From positions 1-64,000 of the forward strand of contig JAGPDT010000005.1 in NCBI GenBank assembly GCA_018057455.1: 64,000 nt of DNA, written 5' to 3'. Positions 32,289-40,337 of this stretch are shown here, piece after piece. Origin of the DNA: Flavobacteriales bacterium (GTDB lineage: Bacteria; Bacteroidota; Bacteroidia; Flavobacteriales_F; PHOS-HE28). The translations under genes were made by a program, and so were the position numbers. The notes beneath the pieces are model-generated. The model saw nothing but the letters and a program-made list of their open reading frames with translations. It was not told the origin of the DNA and did no database searches. Each line of letters begins with the position of its first letter. Position 1 is the stretch's first letter.

Positions 32289-33641
32289 CTACAGGTCCTC
32301 GGCCCTCACCGCCTTGCCACGCCCCAGGAAGGTCAGCGCGCTGCGGAAGCCGATGTAGCACTTGGCCGTATCCTGGTACTCGTATGCACGGGTACCGGTC
32401 TGCAGGTACAGGCCCACGTCCTTGAACGAACCGCCGCGCACCACTTTGCGCTTCATCGAGGGCGGGTCGTTCTCCAAGGCATCGTAGGTGTACTCGGAGT
32501 TCATGTCGTGGTCGAAATCATATACGCTCTCATCGAAGGCCGTGTTGGTCCACTCCGCGGCGTTGCCGCTCATGTTGTACAGGCCGTAGTCGTTGGGCGA
32601 ATAGCTGTCCACCGGCACGGTGTGGAAACCGCCATCATCGGTGTAGTTGCCATGCAAGGGCTTGAAGTTGGCCAGGAAGCACCCTTGGCGATTGCGGGGG
32701 TACGGGCCGCCCCACGGCCAAGGGCTCAAATCCAGGCCGCCGCGGGCGGCATACTCCCATTCCGCTTCCGAAGGCAGGCGGAAGTGGTTGATGAAGGGCT
32801 CGCCTTGGGTTTGCATCCAGGCGTTCATCATGTTCTGGGTGCGCCAAACGTTGAAGGCCTTGGCCTGGCTCCAGGTGACGCCGACCAACGGGTACTCGTC
32901 ATAGGCCGGGTGCCAGAAGTAGTTCTCGGTCATCGGCTCATTGTAGGAGTAGGTGAAATCATGCACCCAGGCGAGCGTGTCCGGGTAGACATTGATGATC
33001 TCCTTGATGATGAACTTGCTGCGGTCACTGTGGCCTTGGATGGATGTTTTTCCGCCCTTGGTGTTGGTGTAGCCCAGGTCCAGGTCGCGGCCGCTCTTGC
33101 GTGCGGCTTCCTTGAGGTCGATCCAGTAGTACTCGAACATGAGCTTGCGCGTGTCGATCTCCTTGCGGCGATAGAAGCGTTCGCTCTCGGGATAGTACAT
33201 ATCGGCCAAGGCCTCGGTCTCCTCCTCGCCGTACCAGTCGATGCGGGACCTCCAATTGATCACCGGCGGATCGATCTCCTCGCCGAACTCATCCTCGCTG
33301 AACACATGCTCTCCGATGTCCTCCTCACCGAGGATCTTCTTGGCCGTTGAGTCGATCACATACTCCACGAATTGGCGGTACTCGTTGTTGCTGATCTCGG
33401 TCTGGTCCATATAGAACGCCTGGATGGAGACCGTTTTGGACTTGGCCACCTGGGCATAGGGCGCATCCTGGTCACTGGGCCCCATGACATAGCTGCCCAT
33501 GGGGATGTAATTCATCCCGTAGGGGTCCACTTGGTAGTAGGCGGGTCGGTTCTGGGCGCCGATCAGCTGGCCTTGCCCACCGCTGCCGCAACTGGCCAGC
33601 ACGGCAATTCCGCAGAGATAAAGGATGGGACGTAGCTCCAT
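32289..33641 (-). CDS. gldK: Type IX secretion lipoprotein GldK
   Basis: 450 residues from the ATG at 33641 (MELRPILYLCGIAVLASCGSG): lipobox VLASC, so outer-membrane lipoprotein. The body is a formylglycine-generating-enzyme/sulfatase-modifying fold (GSYVMGPSDQD, FYMDQTEISNNEYRQFV, VGVTWSQAKAFNVWR, RLPSEAEWEYAARGG, NMSGNAAEWTNTAF, VVRGGSFKD). The catalytic role of that fold is not used in GldK/PorK, which instead binds GldN in the outer-membrane-linked ring. No strong -7 consensus is seen; TATAATTAG lies about 10 bases upstream of the start. A 9-bp inverted repeat sits between it and the upstream PorP/SprF gene. Confidence 0.95.
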   Translation of the reverse strand: MELRPILYLCGIAVLASCGSGGQGQLIGAQNRPAYYQVDPYGMNYIPMGSYVMGPSDQDAPYAQVAKSKTVSIQAFYMDQTEISNNEYRQFVEYVIDSTAKKILGEEDIGEHVFSEDEFGEEIDPPVINWRSRIDWYGEEETEALADMYYPESERFYRRKEIDTRKLMFEYYWIDLKEAARKSGRDLDLGYTNTKGGKTSIQGHSDRSKFIIKEIINVYPDTLAWVHDFTYSYNEPMTENYFWHPAYDEYPLVGVTWSQAKAFNVWRTQNMMNAWMQTQGEPFINHFRLPSEAEWEYAARGGLDLSPWPWGGPYPRNRQGCFLANFKPLHGNYTDDGGFHTVPVDSYSPNDYGLYNMSGNAAEWTNTAFDESVYDFDHDMNSEYTYDALENDPPSMKRKVVRGGSFKDVGLYLQTGTRAYEYQDTAKCYIGFRSALTFLGRGKAVRAEDL

Positions 33642-33666
33642 GGTCTTCCTAATTATACCGTTCCCG

Positions 33667-33728
33667 ACTTGTCCAGGTTCCTTGCAGGGTTCCTTGGAGG
33701 CCAGCCCGTAGGGGCAGGGTGGACAAGT
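33667..33728. repeat. Inverted and direct repeats in the gldK leader
   Basis: ACTTGTCCA (33667-33675) is the reverse complement of TGGACAAGT (33720-33728). Inside the 44-nt interval GGTTCCTTG occurs twice (33676-33684 and 33688-33696). The set lies in the 122-bp gap between the PorP/SprF gene and gldK. It could be a long RNA hairpin in the gldK leader or a pair of protein sites. Confidence 0.5.
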
Positions 33729-33763
33729 TTCCAACGGTGATCTGGTCCTTTTGTTACGCTTGA

Positions 33764-34699
33764 TCAGAGGAATCGGGGGTGATGGTAGATCTCATTCACC
33801 ACCGGTTTGACGATCATGAAGCAATAGCTGAGCATCACCTCGTGGCTGCCGCTGCTGTAATTCTTCAGTTCGGAGGTGGTCACATCATAGCTGTAACCGA
33901 TGCGCAACATGCTCTCGCCGTTGGGGAACTGGTACTGGTAGCCGAGTATGGGGGCGATGGCGTCTTCGGTGCGGTAGCCCACACCCAGCCAGAACATGTT
34001 GTCATAGAGGAACAAGGCGCCCAGGTCGAGCTGGGTGGAACTTGCATCGCTCTTCAGCAGGATGCTGGGCTGGAGGGTGTACTTCTTGTTGCCCCCGATG
34101 GCCCAATCGTAGCCGGCCTGTACATAAAAGTGGCGCTTGTTGGTGATGCTGACGTCCTTGAGCTCGGTCTCGGGCAGTTGTGTGCTGGAGATGCCCAACC
34201 ACATTTGGGGGGTCTTGAAATAGATGCCCGCACCCAAGTCGAAGCCGCTTGCGCTTTTGCCGGCGGTGGGGATGGCATCATCGTTCGCCACCGGGTCGAT
34301 GGCGACCCAGTTGCCGTCCAGGGCGCGTCCCGAAAGTCCGGCATACAACCCGGCGCTGAGCGTGCTTTGGGCGCCCACCTTCAAGTGATAGGCATAGCTC
34401 AGCCGGGCAATGGTACTCTTCTCCTGGCCGAGCTTGTCGAAGTACACGGACAGGCCCAAGCCGCTGTTGATTGAGGCCAAGGGGCCTTGGAGGTTGATCA
34501 ACCCGGTTTTGGGGGCCCCATCAAAGCCTGACCATTGCTGGCGAAGCAGCATGGTGGCACAGATATTGCCTGTTGATCCTGCCACGGCCGGGTTCACCGA
34601 CAGGCGGTCGAACATGTACTGGCTGAATTGCGGGTCCTGCTGGGCGGAGGCAACGCTCCCCACCAGGGCACAGGCACCTGCGATAATGATCCTCCTCAT
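33764..34699 (-). CDS. PorP/SprF-family type IX membrane protein
   Basis: 311 residues from the ATG at 34699 (MRRIIIAGACALVGSVASAQQ, signal peptide). The start of the mature part, QQDPQFSQYMFDRLSVNPAVAGS, is the PorP/SprF hallmark, followed by alternating beta strands of an outer membrane barrel and an aromatic C-terminal region. PorP/SprF proteins bind or anchor specific type IX cargo at the surface; SprF serves the SprB adhesin. It lies directly upstream of gldK on the same strand, so it may be read into gldKLMN. No SprB-like giant adhesin gene is in the window, so its partner is elsewhere. Confidence 0.92.
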   Translation of the reverse strand: MRRIIIAGACALVGSVASAQQDPQFSQYMFDRLSVNPAVAGSTGNICATMLLRQQWSGFDGAPKTGLINLQGPLASINSGLGLSVYFDKLGQEKSTIARLSYAYHLKVGAQSTLSAGLYAGLSGRALDGNWVAIDPVANDDAIPTAGKSASGFDLGAGIYFKTPQMWLGISSTQLPETELKDVSITNKRHFYVQAGYDWAIGGNKKYTLQPSILLKSDASSTQLDLGALFLYDNMFWLGVGYRTEDAIAPILGYQYQFPNGESMLRIGYSYDVTTSELKNYSSGSHEVMLSYCFMIVKPVVNEIYHHPRFL

Positions 34700-34845
34700 G
34701 CGGCTTTTTCCAGTTTTGACGCGGCTCTCAGCGTTTTTCATCAGGGGCAACACACCCAAATAACAGCCGCCAAAATAGCAAAAAAGCATACGGCCCGAAC
34801 TTTTCAACAATTTCCGCGGCCCCTTGCTTGCCTTCATCCTTGGGA

Positions 34846-36015
34846 TCAAGCCAGCTTTTGGAAGGTGCGCCACCACCGGTCCGGCACCTCCTCCCGGCAG
34901 GCGGCGGTGTAGTCGCTGAAGGCGCAAGGCACCAGGTGGTGCCGCTCGAAGCGGGCCTCGCGTTCGGCGCGGTAGGGCACGTCCATCCACCAGCGGTCGC
35001 TCACGGTGCTTTTGTAGAAGATGAGTTCCTGTTCGTGCCCCTTGATGGGTACATGGAAACGTGTGAAGCGCTTACGGTCCAGCCAGGGCAGGTCGTTGGT
35101 GCGGCTGCCGAAACCATCCAGGAAGCACCACACCATTTGGGCGGCGAGCTGGGCGGTTGCCTGGTCCTGGTCGCGCCAAGGGTCCATTTCGTAGAGACCG
35201 ATGGAGGTGACCTTCTCACTGATCCCCGCATAGCGCATCAGTTGGCAGGCTTCTTCGCCATGGAAGCCGTTGGGGCCGGGGCGCGTGGTGCCGGGCGCAT
35301 CGGAGCGGCGGATGCCGGTCATGTCCACGCTGACGGTATCGGCGTTGCGCAACACCGGTTCGGCATCGGCCATGTTGGCCCGGATCTCGCCCAGCCGGTG
35401 GGCATCGAAAAAGAGTTTGTCGATCAGCTCGATGCCGGGCTGGTCCACCAGATAGGTCTGGAACCCCAGGTTGCTGTAGTTGAACAGAAAGTTGGGTTGG
35501 CGTAGCACGATGTGGCTCAGGTAGCTGCTCTCGGCGAGCCCTTGGCCGGGTTCCCCCAGGTCGAAGCGGGCGTCGATGCACGCCAAGTTGGCCGTGCGTT
35601 CCAGTTTTTCGTAGGCCAGGTACTGGGTGAAGGTATGCCCCTGCCCTCCGCCGAGGATCACCGGGACGATGTTCATGCGCACCAGCTCGGCGATGGTGGA
35701 GGCCAGTGCGTGGCGGGTGTCCTCCGGGGTTTCACCTGGATGGATGTCACCCAGGTCGGCGATGCCGAGGTTGTTGGCCGGCATGAAGAGCTTGTAGAGT
35801 TGGGCGCGCACGGCATCGGGGGCATCCACGCACCCGCGGGGTTTCGCGTGGCCGGGATCGTCCAGCACACCGAGGATGGCCACCTTTATGCCTTCAAGCA
35901 ACGGAAACCCTTGGTTGGTGTGAAAGGCCACGTTGTCGCCCAAGGTGTTGGCGGCCCACTCGGGGCGGCGCTCGCCCAAGGCCTTGGAGGGTTGAAAGAA
36001 GATGCTCGATTCCAT
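34846..36015 (-). CDS. Arginase-fold (ureohydrolase family) protein with degenerate metal site
   Basis: 389 residues. The arginase/formimidoylglutamase fold is visible from IVPVILGGGQGHTFTQYLAYE, ACIDARFDLGE, ADTVSVDMTGIRRSDAPG and GLYEMDP. In active ureohydrolases these read GGDHS, DAHxD and SxDxDxxDP and hold two Mn ions. Here the first ligand His is Gln, the DAHxD His is Arg, and the second Asp of SxDxD is Thr, so a two-metal hydrolase centre is unlikely as drawn. Annotation pipelines often call such proteins formimidoylglutamase. It lies between topA and the PorP/SprF gene, close to gldKLMN on the same strand. A pseudoenzyme or altered metal enzyme are the options. Confidence 0.85.
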   Translation of the reverse strand: MESSIFFQPSKALGERRPEWAANTLGDNVAFHTNQGFPLLEGIKVAILGVLDDPGHAKPRGCVDAPDAVRAQLYKLFMPANNLGIADLGDIHPGETPEDTRHALASTIAELVRMNIVPVILGGGQGHTFTQYLAYEKLERTANLACIDARFDLGEPGQGLAESSYLSHIVLRQPNFLFNYSNLGFQTYLVDQPGIELIDKLFFDAHRLGEIRANMADAEPVLRNADTVSVDMTGIRRSDAPGTTRPGPNGFHGEEACQLMRYAGISEKVTSIGLYEMDPWRDQDQATAQLAAQMVWCFLDGFGSRTNDLPWLDRKRFTRFHVPIKGHEQELIFYKSTVSDRWWMDVPYRAEREARFERHHLVPCAFSDYTAACREEVPDRWWRTFQKLA

Positions 36016-36170
36016 GCTTGAGGGCTGCTGGGGCCAATGGAGCGAAGGTCGCGCCGGGCCCGTGGCCGAAGCATGCAGCCCCTTGGCAGATGCACACAGG
36101 GGTCTGTTAGTTGGGGCAGCCAGCCGCTAGCTGACCGGCAGGGACAAGCCTGGCGCTGAGCGTTCTTTCC

Positions 36171-38735
36171 CTACTTCTTCTTGGCCGCCTTTTTCTTGGG
36201 GGCCGCCTTCTTCTTGGGGGCCGCTTTGGGGGTTGCGGCCTTCTTTGGCGCGCTCTTGCGGCCGCGTCCCTTGCGTTCAGGGGCATCGGCCAACTGTTTC
36301 AGCGCTTCTTCCAAAGTGACCTCGGCGGGTTGCTTGCCTTCGGGCATCTTGGCGATCTTGGCCCCGTCGGTGAGGTAAGGACCATAACGCCCGTCGATGA
36401 TCTCCACGGTGGAACCCTCGAAGGTCTTGAGGATGTTCTGGCGCACACCGGCCAGTTTGGCCTCGATCAGTTCCACGGCGCGTTCGAAGGTGACCGCTGC
36501 CGGGTCTTCGCCCTTGGGGATGTTGGCGTAGGTTTTCCCGAACTTCACGAAGGGACCGAAACGTCCGCGGCCCTGGACGATTACCTCGCCTTTGTGATTA
36601 CCCAGTTCGCGCGTGGTGCTGGCGGCCTTTTTCAGGTCCACGAGTTCAATGGCCCGGGCCAGTTCGATGGAAAGCGGGTCATCATCGGGGGTAAGGCTGG
36701 CGAAGGTGGTGCCCAGCTTCACGTAAGGGCCGTAGCGGCCCACGTTCACCACCACTTCTTCCTCGCCACTACGGCCCAAGGTGCGCGGCAGCTTGAAGAG
36801 GTCCAGTGCCTCCTGCAGGGTGATGGTGGCGATGCTTTGGTCCTTGCGCAGGCTGGCGAAGCGGGGTTTCTCCTCATCCTCGGCCTCACCGATCTGCACC
36901 ATGGGCCCGAAGCGCCCGATGCGCGCATTGACCGGTTTGCCGCTGCCGGGGTCGGCGCCCAACAGGCGCGCGCCGGTGGCCTTCTCGGCGGTCTCCACCA
37001 CCGTGCCGATGCTGGTGTGGAAGGGCTTGTAGAAGCGGGCGATCATTTCGCGCCAGTTCTCCTTGCCCTCGGCGATCACGTCGAACTCCTCTTCCACCTT
37101 GGCGGTGAAGTTGAGGTCCACGATGCTGGGGAAGTGCTCCACCAGGAAATCGTTCACCACCAGGCCGATGTCCGTGGGGAACAGCTTCTGCTTTTCGGCA
37201 CCCACGTTCTCTGTGGCGGTGGTTCCCACGATGGACCCATTGGACAAAGCCAAAACGCGGTACGGCCGTTGGGTCCCCTCGCGGTTCTCCTTCACCACGT
37301 AGCCGCGCTTCTGCACGGTGCTGATGGTGGGCGCGTAGGTGCTTGGGCGGCCGATGCCCAGTTCCTCGAGCTTCTTCACCAAGCTGGCCTCGGTGAAGCG
37401 CGGGGCGGGCCGGTCGTAGCGTTGGGTGGCGATCATTTCCTGCAAGGCGAGCTGTTCGCCCTGGCGCATTTCGGGCAGCAGGCCTTCCTGTTCCTCATCA
37501 CCCTCATCGTCCTTGCCTTCGAGGTACACCTTGAGGAAGCCGTCGAAGGTGATCACCTCGCCCTGTGCCTTCAATTGGTCTTGGGGCCGGGTGCTGATGG
37601 CGATGTCCACGATGGTCCTTTCCAGCTCGGCATCGGCCATTTGGCTGGCGAGGGTGCGCTTCCAGATCAGGTCGTAGAGCTTTTCGGCGTCGCGGTCGCT
37701 GCCGGCGTTGCGCACGCGCATGTCGGCGGGGCGGATGGCCTCGTGGGCCTCTTGCGCACCCTTGCTCTTGGTGGCGAAGCGGCGCGGCTTGCTGTAACGT
37801 GCACCGTATTGCTCCGTGATCGCTTCTGCGGCAGCGCCAATGGCCAGCTCACTGAGGTTCACGCTGTCGGTACGCATGTACGTGATGTGCCCCTGCTCGT
37901 ACAGGCCTTGGGCGATGCGCATGGTGCGGTCCACGCCGTAGCCTAGCTTGCGGCTGGCTTCCTGCTGCAAGGTGCTGGTGGTGAAGGGCGCGGCGGGCGT
38001 GCGTTTGGCCGGTTTCCTCTCCACGGCCTTCACGGTGAAGTCCGCGCCGATGCAACCCGTGAGGAATTCCATCGCTTCGGCCTCGGTGGCGAAACGCTGC
38101 GGGAGTTCGGCCTTCACCGCGGCTTTGCGCGGGGTAAGCAATTGTGCCGTGATGCGGAATGCGCTCTTGGCATCGAAGCCGGTAATCTCGCGCTCGCGTT
38201 CCACGATCAGGCGCACGGCCACGCTCTGCACGCGGCCCGCGCTGAGGCTGGGCTTCACCTTGCGCCAAAGCACAGGGCTGAGCTCGTAGCCCACCAAACG
38301 GTCCAGCACGCGGCGGGCCTGTTGGGCGTCCACCAGGTGCAGGTCGATGGTGCGCGGTGCGGCCATGGCCTCGGTGACGGCCTTCTTGGTGATCTCGTTG
38401 AAGGTGATGCGCTTCACCTTGGAATCCGGCAGGTCCAGCGCTTCCTTGAGGTGCCAGCTGATGGCCTCCCCTTCGCGGTCTTCGTCAGTTGCGAGCCACA
38501 CGGTCTCTGCTTTGTTGGCCTGCTTGCGCAGCTCGGCGAGCTTTCCCTTCTTCTCGTCGGGTACGATGTACTTGGGCTCGAAGCCGTTCTCCACGTCCAC
38601 GCTCAGGTCGCGCTCGGGCAGGTCGCGCACATGGCCGAAGCTGCTGAGCACGGTATAGCCGGGGCCCAGGTACTTCTCGATGGTCTTGGCTTTCGCGGGG
38701 GATTCCACGATCACCAGATCGGATTGCTTCGCCAT
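36171..38735 (-). CDS. topA: DNA topoisomerase I
   Basis: 854 residues from the ATG at 38735 (MAKQSDLVIVESPAKAKTIEKYLG). The TOPRIM domain (about 1-115), the type IA core with active-site tyrosine in ITYMRTDS, and QARRVLDRLVGYELSP are all present. The C-terminal part holds four short Cys-free topoisomerase repeats (RIGRFGPMVQIG, NVGRYGPYVKLG, GRGRFGPFVKFG, IDGRYGPYLTDG) and ends in a Lys/Ala/Pro tail. It relaxes negative supercoils. A CATCTTTG box (38762-38769, minus strand) lies 26 nt upstream. A 6-bp hairpin separates it from the DUF2141 gene. Confidence 0.95.
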   Translation of the reverse strand: MAKQSDLVIVESPAKAKTIEKYLGPGYTVLSSFGHVRDLPERDLSVDVENGFEPKYIVPDEKKGKLAELRKQANKAETVWLATDEDREGEAISWHLKEALDLPDSKVKRITFNEITKKAVTEAMAAPRTIDLHLVDAQQARRVLDRLVGYELSPVLWRKVKPSLSAGRVQSVAVRLIVEREREITGFDAKSAFRITAQLLTPRKAAVKAELPQRFATEAEAMEFLTGCIGADFTVKAVERKPAKRTPAAPFTTSTLQQEASRKLGYGVDRTMRIAQGLYEQGHITYMRTDSVNLSELAIGAAAEAITEQYGARYSKPRRFATKSKGAQEAHEAIRPADMRVRNAGSDRDAEKLYDLIWKRTLASQMADAELERTIVDIAISTRPQDQLKAQGEVITFDGFLKVYLEGKDDEGDEEQEGLLPEMRQGEQLALQEMIATQRYDRPAPRFTEASLVKKLEELGIGRPSTYAPTISTVQKRGYVVKENREGTQRPYRVLALSNGSIVGTTATENVGAEKQKLFPTDIGLVVNDFLVEHFPSIVDLNFTAKVEEEFDVIAEGKENWREMIARFYKPFHTSIGTVVETAEKATGARLLGADPGSGKPVNARIGRFGPMVQIGEAEDEEKPRFASLRKDQSIATITLQEALDLFKLPRTLGRSGEEEVVVNVGRYGPYVKLGTTFASLTPDDDPLSIELARAIELVDLKKAASTTRELGNHKGEVIVQGRGRFGPFVKFGKTYANIPKGEDPAAVTFERAVELIEAKLAGVRQNILKTFEGSTVEIIDGRYGPYLTDGAKIAKMPEGKQPAEVTLEEALKQLADAPERKGRGRKSAPKKAATPKAAPKKKAAPKKKAAKKK

Positions 38736-38811
38736 GCGGATCGGAATTTGAGGGCCCAAAGCAAAGATGTTCTTTTGAAATTCGGATGCCAACCCATCGA
38801 CTTGCCTTGGT

Positions 38812-38826
38812 TTCCCCGAAGGGGAA
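38812..38826 (-). terminator. Weak hairpin after the efflux/LpxR operon
   Basis: TTCCCC pairs with GGGGAA around a 3-nt loop, about 20 nt after the DUF2141 stop and before the topA promoter region. No T run follows; candidate only. Confidence 0.3.
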
Positions 38827-38845
38827 GAAAGTTGCATCAGGCATT

Positions 38846-39328
38846 TCACAAATACACCACCTTCACCCGCACCCGCATTTCCCCCTTCACCTCAAAGCTG
38901 GCCTTCTTGAAGTTGGGCCGGTTCATTGGCCCCACTGAGCTGTAGTTGGAGAAGCCGATGCCTTCCTTGGGCAGGAAGAGGCCCTTGTCGATCTTGCCGT
39001 TCCCGTTCTCGTCGTGCAGGATGTTCACGGCGTATCGCCCCGGGGGCAGGCCGGTGAAGGTGTAGCTGGCCTTCCCATCCGTGATCGCTGCCGTGCCCTT
39101 TTTATACCAGTGCTCGTAGTGCTCGTCAGGGATGGTGCCCTCCGGGTTGTACAAAGCGAACTGCACCCAGCCCTTTGCGTTCCGCAGTTGTTCCACTTCC
39201 ACGGTGAGGGTTGCGGTGCGTTCCGCCTGGTTCACCGGGGAGGGTGGATCAACGGGAAAAGGTGTGTCGGCTAGCATAGTGGCCATGTACAAGGCCAAGA
39301 CTGCCACGCTGCTCGCGATCGTGTTCAT
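38846..39328 (-). CDS. DUF2141 exported protein
   Basis: 160 residues from the ATG at 39328, with a hydrophobic signal-like N-terminus (NTIASSVAVLALYMATMLA). A single small beta-sandwich follows, with the DUF2141 blocks LTVEVEQLRNAKGWVQFALYN, YTFTGLPPGRYAVNILHDENGNGKID and GIGFSNY. The DENGNGKID loop could bind calcium. Function is unknown; members are small periplasmic or outer-membrane-associated proteins. It is the last of five closely packed genes after tolC, adaptor, RND pump and lpxR-like, 22 bp after the latter, which is the only functional hint. Confidence 0.85.
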   Translation of the reverse strand: MNTIASSVAVLALYMATMLADTPFPVDPPSPVNQAERTATLTVEVEQLRNAKGWVQFALYNPEGTIPDEHYEHWYKKGTAAITDGKASYTFTGLPPGRYAVNILHDENGNGKIDKGLFLPKEGIGFSNYSSVGPMNRPNFKKASFEVKGEMRVRVKVVYL

Positions 39329-39350
39329 GTATGGTCCGCAGTTTCCGGGT

Positions 39351-40319
39351 TCACAGGTTGAAGGCCGCGGTGACGCTTCCGTATTCCAGTGCATGGCCAC
39401 CCTTGAAAGGTGCGGTGCGCATCTTCTGGGCAAGCTTGATGGACAGTTTCGGCCGTTCGTACACCACCCCTACTTCGGTGAAGGCGCTGATCCGCTCCAT
39501 CTGGTCCTTGCCCAGAGTGTAGCCTTCCTCCGAGGCGGTGATGTGGTGCATGATCCCGCCTTGCAACAAGGCGTTGTAGTAGATCACCCGGGCGGTGGGC
39601 CGCATTAACAGGTAGAGCTGGTACTTCCTTGCCCCGTTGCTCGCTTCGGAAGTTGCATCATACGGGCTTTGCACACGGCCCATCCGCAGGCTGAACCCTG
39701 CACCCATGGCATCGTACAGCGTACCTGCATACGCATCCATGATGCCCGACACAATGAGCTTGCCAGGCACGTGTACCACTTCGCGCTCCACCTCCAGGTT
39801 ATAGTTGAGGATGATGTCGTTGGGCACCTGATTGCCCCAGCCTTCGGGAATGGTGTAGCCGATGGCGCCATGCACCCAAGTCTGTGCTTGGCCGGCCATG
39901 CTCAGCGGGCCTATTACCCCGATGTTCATCTCCGTGGTCACGGTCATCCGCTTCGCGCGGTCCATGGAACGGAGCGAGTGGATGGCGAAGAGCGCGCCGG
40001 CGTACGGCCGGTCATCAGGCTGCACCTCGGCGATGTTGATCCGCGAGGGTGTGAACATGTGCTGGGCAAGCCCCAAGCCGTACAGGTTATCGTCATCCGC
40101 CACCTGTAGGAGCACACGTTGCAGGAAGTTGCGCTTTTCCCGGCGGAAGAAATACTCCACCCGCACCCCATTGGTGTAGTAGCGGTCGGTGCCGTCGCCC
40201 TTGAAAATAAGGTAGTCGTTGTCCCACGCCACCTGCATGGACGGGCTTGCGGGCGTTTGGGCAAGTGCGGCCAAGGGCAGCAGCGCAGCGAGCCATGCGG
40301 TGCCGATGATCCTGTTCAT
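39351..40319 (-). CDS. LpxR-like lipid A deacylase (DUF2219)
   Basis: 322 residues with a signal peptide ending LAALAQ. The LpxR family motif is present near the N-terminus: QVAWDNDYLIFKGDGTDRYYTNGVRVEYFF, containing the Asn/Asp pair and YTNG of the active region; further blocks are DDRPYAGALF and the aromatic C-terminal strand VTAAFNL. LpxR is an outer membrane barrel that removes the 3'-acyloxyacyl chain of lipid A with calcium. Activity here is inferred from family. It lies 18 bp after the RND pump gene and 22 bp before the DUF2141 gene, so it appears cotranscribed with an efflux system. Confidence 0.87.
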   Translation of the reverse strand: MNRIIGTAWLAALLPLAALAQTPASPSMQVAWDNDYLIFKGDGTDRYYTNGVRVEYFFRREKRNFLQRVLLQVADDDNLYGLGLAQHMFTPSRINIAEVQPDDRPYAGALFAIHSLRSMDRAKRMTVTTEMNIGVIGPLSMAGQAQTWVHGAIGYTIPEGWGNQVPNDIILNYNLEVEREVVHVPGKLIVSGIMDAYAGTLYDAMGAGFSLRMGRVQSPYDATSEASNGARKYQLYLLMRPTARVIYYNALLQGGIMHHITASEEGYTLGKDQMERISAFTEVGVVYERPKLSIKLAQKMRTAPFKGGHALEYGSVTAAFNL

Positions 40320-40337
40320 GGCCTGTTGTTCCGGTTT

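Noticed and set aside
33649-33657. TATAATTAG upstream of gldK as a classical -10 box
   Set aside because: The sequence does not match TAnnTTTG and has no -33 partner; not listed as a promoter.
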